In this document: positions 24,361 through 27,101 of the stretch, in pieces
Layout of the letters: each line of letters begins with the position of its first letter
Position numbering within the stretch: position 1 is the first letter of the stretch
Origin: a virus
DNA length: 27,101 nt
Strand: one strand, 5' to 3'
IMG/VR virus record: IMGVR_UViG_3300030380_001076
Location: 10,716-37,816 of that record
Notes under the pieces: model-generated
Told to the model about the DNA's origin: nothing
Seen by the model: only the letters and a program-made list of their open reading frames with translations
Database searches by the model: none
Position numbers and translations under genes: made by a program

Positions 24361-24949
24361 CGTCAGAGAAGTCCGTATCCGGGGCTGTCTCTTTCTCTGG
24401 CGCAGTAAATCCTTCCGTTGCGGAAAATCCATAGGCCGAAGCATCAGCACCCCCACCTGATTTGAGGTCAATGATTTGAACCGCCTTCAGACGCAGGGAT
24501 ACACCAGCACCTACAGCGGCAACGTAATAGGGAACAAGGTCAGTAGAGACACGTATCTTTGAACCACCCCACACAGAGTCGGGGGTAAAGATAGTACCTT
24601 GTGCATCGAACAGCCGTGGCTGTAGCTCAATGGTCTGTCCTTGTTTGTTTTGCACTTTAGCCTTCATCTTAAACTTGAAGACTGTGCGTCCTGTTTCCTG
24701 ACCCTCATCATCAGTCTCGTTAAAGTAGGGGTCATCAGATTCCTTGGCCTTCTTGCCTTCAGGAATCATAGCCATCGCCTTGGCTTTTTCTTGCTCAATT
24801 AGCTTCTTCAGAGGTGCGGCCTCTTGCTCAGTCAGAGACAGGCTCACCTTGTATTCACCGTTCGCATTGAACTTGGTGTCAGGCTGAGTGAGATGCGGAT
24901 AGATGGCGATACCAGTGCTAGTGGTGTAGCTGACAAAATCATTTGCCAT
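24347..24949 (-). CDS. Single-stranded DNA-binding protein (T7 gp2.5-like)
   Basis: A 200-residue protein; T7 gp2.5 has 232. It coats ssDNA at the fork, aids annealing and coordinates polymerase and helicase. The N-terminal domain is OB-like and beta-rich (VSYTTSTGIAIYPHLTQPDTKFN at the start, YKVSLSLTEQEAAPLKKLIE next), followed by KIRVSTDLVPYYVAAVGAGVSL. The C-terminus (DTDFSDDEDF) is acidic and ends in Phe, the T7 gp2.5 tail signature. The start at 24949 (MANDFVSY) is chosen because GGAGG lies 9 bases upstream; earlier ATG codons overlap that site or precede it. Confidence 0.93.
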   Translation of the reverse strand: MANDFVSYTTSTGIAIYPHLTQPDTKFNANGEYKVSLSLTEQEAAPLKKLIEQEKAKAMAMIPEGKKAKESDDPYFNETDDEGQETGRTVFKFKMKAKVQNKQGQTIELQPRLFDAQGTIFTPDSVWGGSKIRVSTDLVPYYVAAVGAGVSLRLKAVQIIDLKSGGGADASAYGFSATEGFTAPEKETAPDTDFSDDEDF

Positions 24950-25073
24950 AATATTCATCCTCCATTGGATAGTTTGTTTCAATGATGAAACCATAGTTGC
25001 CTATAGCTTCGGTGAGGACATCTACAGGTACTGCGACATCCATTTCTTCATAGATTTCAAGGAGTTCTTCCAT
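24939..25073 (-). CDS. Small acidic ORF between RNA polymerase and SSB
   Basis: A 44-residue ORF (MEELLEIYEEMDVAVPVDVL..., ending PMEDEYYGK) with 13 Glu/Asp. GAGG lies 5 bases before the ATG, and the stop lies inside the first codons of the SSB gene. It is the first ORF after the promoter at 25112-25133. A GTG at 25097 would extend it by eight residues (VVFPKEDA) but has no ribosome binding site. T7 encodes gp2, an acidic inhibitor of host RNA polymerase, near here; I see no sequence likeness, so no function is claimed. The leading helix LLEIYEE and a GNYGFIIETNY strand suggest a real small domain. Confidence 0.6.
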   Translation of the reverse strand: MEELLEIYEEMDVAVPVDVLTEAIGNYGFIIETNYPMEDEYYGK

Positions 25074-25111
25074 AGCGTCCTCTTTAGGGAAGACCACCAG
25101 AACATTCTGAT

Positions 25112-25133
25112 GGTCTAATATGGTGGGTATTAA
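25112..25133 (-). promoter_or_regulatory. Phage RNA polymerase promoter (replication block)
   Basis: The minus strand contains TAATACCCACCATATTAGAC, differing from the 16640-16660 copy at one position within the shared 19. Taking the G at 25115 as +1 gives TAATAC at -17 to -12 and ATTA at -4 to -1, as in the T7 promoter layout. It begins 18 bases after the RNA polymerase stop, in the only gap of the early region, and would drive the 44-residue ORF, SSB and the whole replication block. It corresponds to a class II promoter in T7 terms; use is inferred. Confidence 0.82.
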
Positions 25134-25151
25134 ATGCCTGAGTGGATTGTA

Positions 25152-27101
25152 TCAGGCAAAGAAAAATGGGCTGTCCTCAACGACACGAATGTCAAGGTCA
25201 CCCTTCTGGGGTATGGGGTCAATCTCTGCATGACGATGCGCTGGGAGTACATCCAACAGGTCAATGCGGAAGTCTTCCAAGACATCCACCTGACAGTACA
25301 TCTCAACGAAAGCCTTGCGGAGACACCACCACATCAACTCTGCGTCTGCCGCATGAGTACCGTAGCTGTCATGCACCATTGCAAAGTTGTAGATTTCACA
25401 CTGCTTGGCAACGTCAATCGTTATCATCATGTGTGCCGCATCAATGCTGTGAACAAAGTTGGGGCTGATGCCATTGGACTGACGGTTCTTATCCAGCTTG
25501 CCTGTTTCTTTGTACAGAGCAGGACGGAAAGCAGAACCAAGAAGCTTAGTCTCAATCCTGAACGGACGGGTTTCTGGGTAGGCTTGAAGCACCGGGAAGT
25601 TACACGGGGTATCCCACCTGATTGGCAAGCCCTCGCTACTAGCAACCCTTGATGCTTTCTGAAGCCATGCCATCGCATCCGTTGCGGCATGGACAATCTC
25701 ACCAATCGAGTCCCAGATAACCTTGGCAAGAAAGGTTGATGCCTTGAAAGCATCGTCACCAAAGGGGTGCATATTACCTTTCTCTTTCTGCTCTACGATG
25801 TAGTCCATCACAAAGTCAGAGAAAGAATATTGCTTACCCCCGTAGGGCAACACCATACACGGACGCTTGGTGCATCCACGCTTGACACCAAACTCCAGCC
25901 AGAGTTTTGCCAGAGGGTCATCCATCGTGCCAAGCTTTTCAGTCACCCGGTCAGCCACCTTCTGATAGATGTCCTGTGGTTCATCATCAGGGATGAGGTT
26001 GACTTCTTTGCCTGTGGTAGATGACCGAAGCATGGCGGCGAAATGTTGCAGTCCATTGCACGAGCCATCGGCAGACACAGGAAGGTGAGAGACAAAGCCA
26101 TCACCTTGGGCACACCAGCCAGCCCACTCAAAGCAGAAGGCAAGGAACTGGAATGGTGAGTCAGCTTCCTTTGCCCACCAGAGGTCACCCAATGGGTCAG
26201 ATGCACAAGACAGGATTTGCTCCTGATTTTTTTGCACCCAATCAATCCGGTCTTGCAGAGATACCTTGTCAAACCCGAAGCAGTTAGCCCCGTGGATGGC
26301 AAGGTGGCAAGCTCCACCCTCGTCTATTTCTTTACCATGAGCAAAGACCAACAGTGACTTGGCAAAGTCAGTGCCCTGTGGGTTGAGATAGTTAGGGACA
26401 CAATACGCCCTACCACGAAAGTCTAGCTGGTAGACCATGTACAACTCTGGCTCATCCTGAAACTTGTCAGCCACTTCGATGGTCTTCCTCAACAAGAGCC
26501 GCTTGGAGTCGAGCCTGTTGTTTTCGGTGTGGATGATTACCGCTTCCCGTTTCCACGCTGTCCTTGCTTCCTTGTTGGTTGCAATGTCCTGTGGCTTTGC
26601 CGGGATAGGATAGTTTTCAGATGGCGGCAGAGTAGGCAAGTCGATGCCCGTGTTCCATATCTCACGAAGCACATCCAAGATACCCTTGTTCACTTTGAAC
26701 GGTGTCCTCTGCATGGCATTGACTGCACCGTAGACTTGAGGCATCTCAAAGTGTTTTAGTTCCGACAGATAATTGTGGTTATCCGTCTTCACCATAGTCA
26801 GCGGCCTGATGTGGTGAGAGTGATAACCCCCATCGTAGGGGCTAGTCCAATCACGAGGTGGAACAACACAAGGATAGAAGTCAGGCTTCAGGATTTCCTT
26901 GAAGGCGTTCAGGTCTTTGATGGCTTCCATCGTAGTGTCGGTTGGAAGAACCAGCCTACGTTTCTTGCCGCCAGAGGTGACCATCTTGTGAGTGATAAGC
27001 CCCGTGTTCTGAATGGTCAGGTCAATCATAGCGTTGCCCACCAAGAGGCGTTCACGCTGTGTCCATGACTGCCACTCAACACCGTCACGCCTTGCTGATT
27101 C
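25152..27101 (-). CDS. Phage single-subunit RNA polymerase (T7 gp1-like), N-terminus outside window
   Basis: The frame is open to the right edge, giving 649 codons plus stop; by alignment the window begins near T7 residue 190, so there is no real start here and a TTG at 27044 is internal. Catalytic residues match T7: the Asp in ADGSCNGLQHFAAMLR (T7 D537), the Lys in CTKRPCMVLPYGG (K631), the Tyr in the same block (Y639), and the Asp in FAMVHDSYGTHAAD (D812). YPCVVPPRDW, DFRGRAYCVPNYLNPQGTDF and LAFCFEWAG also match. The segment around NFPVLQAYPETRPFRI corresponds to the promoter specificity loop. The end, SPFFFA, resembles the T7 FAFA foot. It should read the two promoter copies in this window. 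Confidence 0.97.
   Translation of the reverse strand, partial: ESARRDGVEWQSWTQRERLLVGNAMIDLTIQNTGLITHKMVTSGGKKRRLVLPTDTTMEAIKDLNAFKEILKPDFYPCVVPPRDWTSPYDGGYHSHHIRPLTMVKTDNHNYLSELKHFEMPQVYGAVNAMQRTPFKVNKGILDVLREIWNTGIDLPTLPPSENYPIPAKPQDIATNKEARTAWKREAVIIHTENNRLDSKRLLLRKTIEVADKFQDEPELYMVYQLDFRGRAYCVPNYLNPQGTDFAKSLLVFAHGKEIDEGGACHLAIHGANCFGFDKVSLQDRIDWVQKNQEQILSCASDPLGDLWWAKEADSPFQFLAFCFEWAGWCAQGDGFVSHLPVSADGSCNGLQHFAAMLRSSTTGKEVNLIPDDEPQDIYQKVADRVTEKLGTMDDPLAKLWLEFGVKRGCTKRPCMVLPYGGKQYSFSDFVMDYIVEQKEKGNMHPFGDDAFKASTFLAKVIWDSIGEIVHAATDAMAWLQKASRVASSEGLPIRWDTPCNFPVLQAYPETRPFRIETKLLGSAFRPALYKETGKLDKNRQSNGISPNFVHSIDAAHMMITIDVAKQCEIYNFAMVHDSYGTHAADAELMWWCLRKAFVEMYCQVDVLEDFRIDLLDVLPAHRHAEIDPIPQKGDLDIRVVEDSPFFFA

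Noticed and set aside
24361-24471. Longer endonuclease I start upstream of 24360
   Set aside because: The extra residues are an out-of-frame reading of the SSB gene and do not resemble the family; the ATG at 24360 gives the T7 length.
24939-25151. Frame stays open after the RNA polymerase TGA for 70 codons, suggesting stop-codon readthrough
   Set aside because: The polymerase ends in SPFFFA, the expected terminal foot of the family, and an extension would disturb it. The downstream part is better explained as a separate small ORF with its own ribosome binding site.
25134-25652. Plus-strand open frame of 172 residues opposite the RNA polymerase 3' end
   Set aside because: Antisense shadow of a well-conserved polymerase region, with no plus-strand promoter or ribosome binding site.

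Overview
The window is the replication and structural part of a lytic, T7-like (Autographiviridae-type) podovirus genome, read entirely from the minus strand. The evidence is direct: a single-subunit phage RNA polymerase, a T7-type DNA polymerase, a primase-helicase, and the T7 order of portal, scaffold, capsid, tail tubes, internal core proteins and tail fibre. A vitamin B12-dependent (class II) ribonucleotide reductase after the exonuclease, a MazG-like hydrolase and a DUF5664 protein recall marine podoviruses of cyanobacteria, SAR11 and roseobacters. GC content looks to be about 43-45%, which fits a roseobacter or other alphaproteobacterial host better than SAR11; the host is inference.

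Layout, read from the right edge leftwards in the direction of transcription. The right edge cuts the RNA polymerase gene (about 190 N-terminal codons lie outside). Next come a candidate phage promoter and a 44-residue acidic ORF. The replication block follows: ssDNA-binding protein, endonuclease I, T7-type amidase, primase-helicase, MazG-like hydrolase, DNA polymerase, a possible PD-(D/E)XK protein that starts inside the polymerase gene, 5'-3' exonuclease, DUF5664 protein and class II RNR. A second copy of the promoter motif overlaps the RNR stop codon and opens the virion block: a conserved 69-residue protein, a gp7.3-like protein, portal, a 52-residue lysine-rich protein, scaffold, a 141-base leader, capsid and a strong hairpin terminator. 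The tail and core genes follow: tail tube A, tail tube B, a 62-residue Cys-containing protein, gp13-, gp14-, gp15- and gp16-like proteins, and the tail fibre. The left edge cuts the first codons of a further gene.

How the parts work together. Incoming DNA is transcribed by the phage polymerase from two near-identical promoters (18 of 19 positions), one before replication and one before morphogenesis. Endonuclease I and the exonuclease would degrade host DNA. The RNR and two small all-alpha hydrolases would shape the dNTP pool for the DNA polymerase, helicase and SSB. The amidase is the endolysin. Junctions are tight, often overlapping (ATGA), and genes are usually preceded by AAGGA/GGAG-type ribosome binding sites. 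No gene-free stretch exceeds 300 bases; the longest are 13524-13664 and the gap of about 200 bases after the RNA polymerase gene. No tRNA, CRISPR, integrase or insertion sequence was seen. No clearly undescribed defence or metabolic system is visible. The most notable items are the promoter pair, the beta-module shared by fibre and tail nozzle, the short thioredoxin-binding loop of the polymerase, the absence of a transglycosylase domain in the gp16-like core protein, and three small genes.
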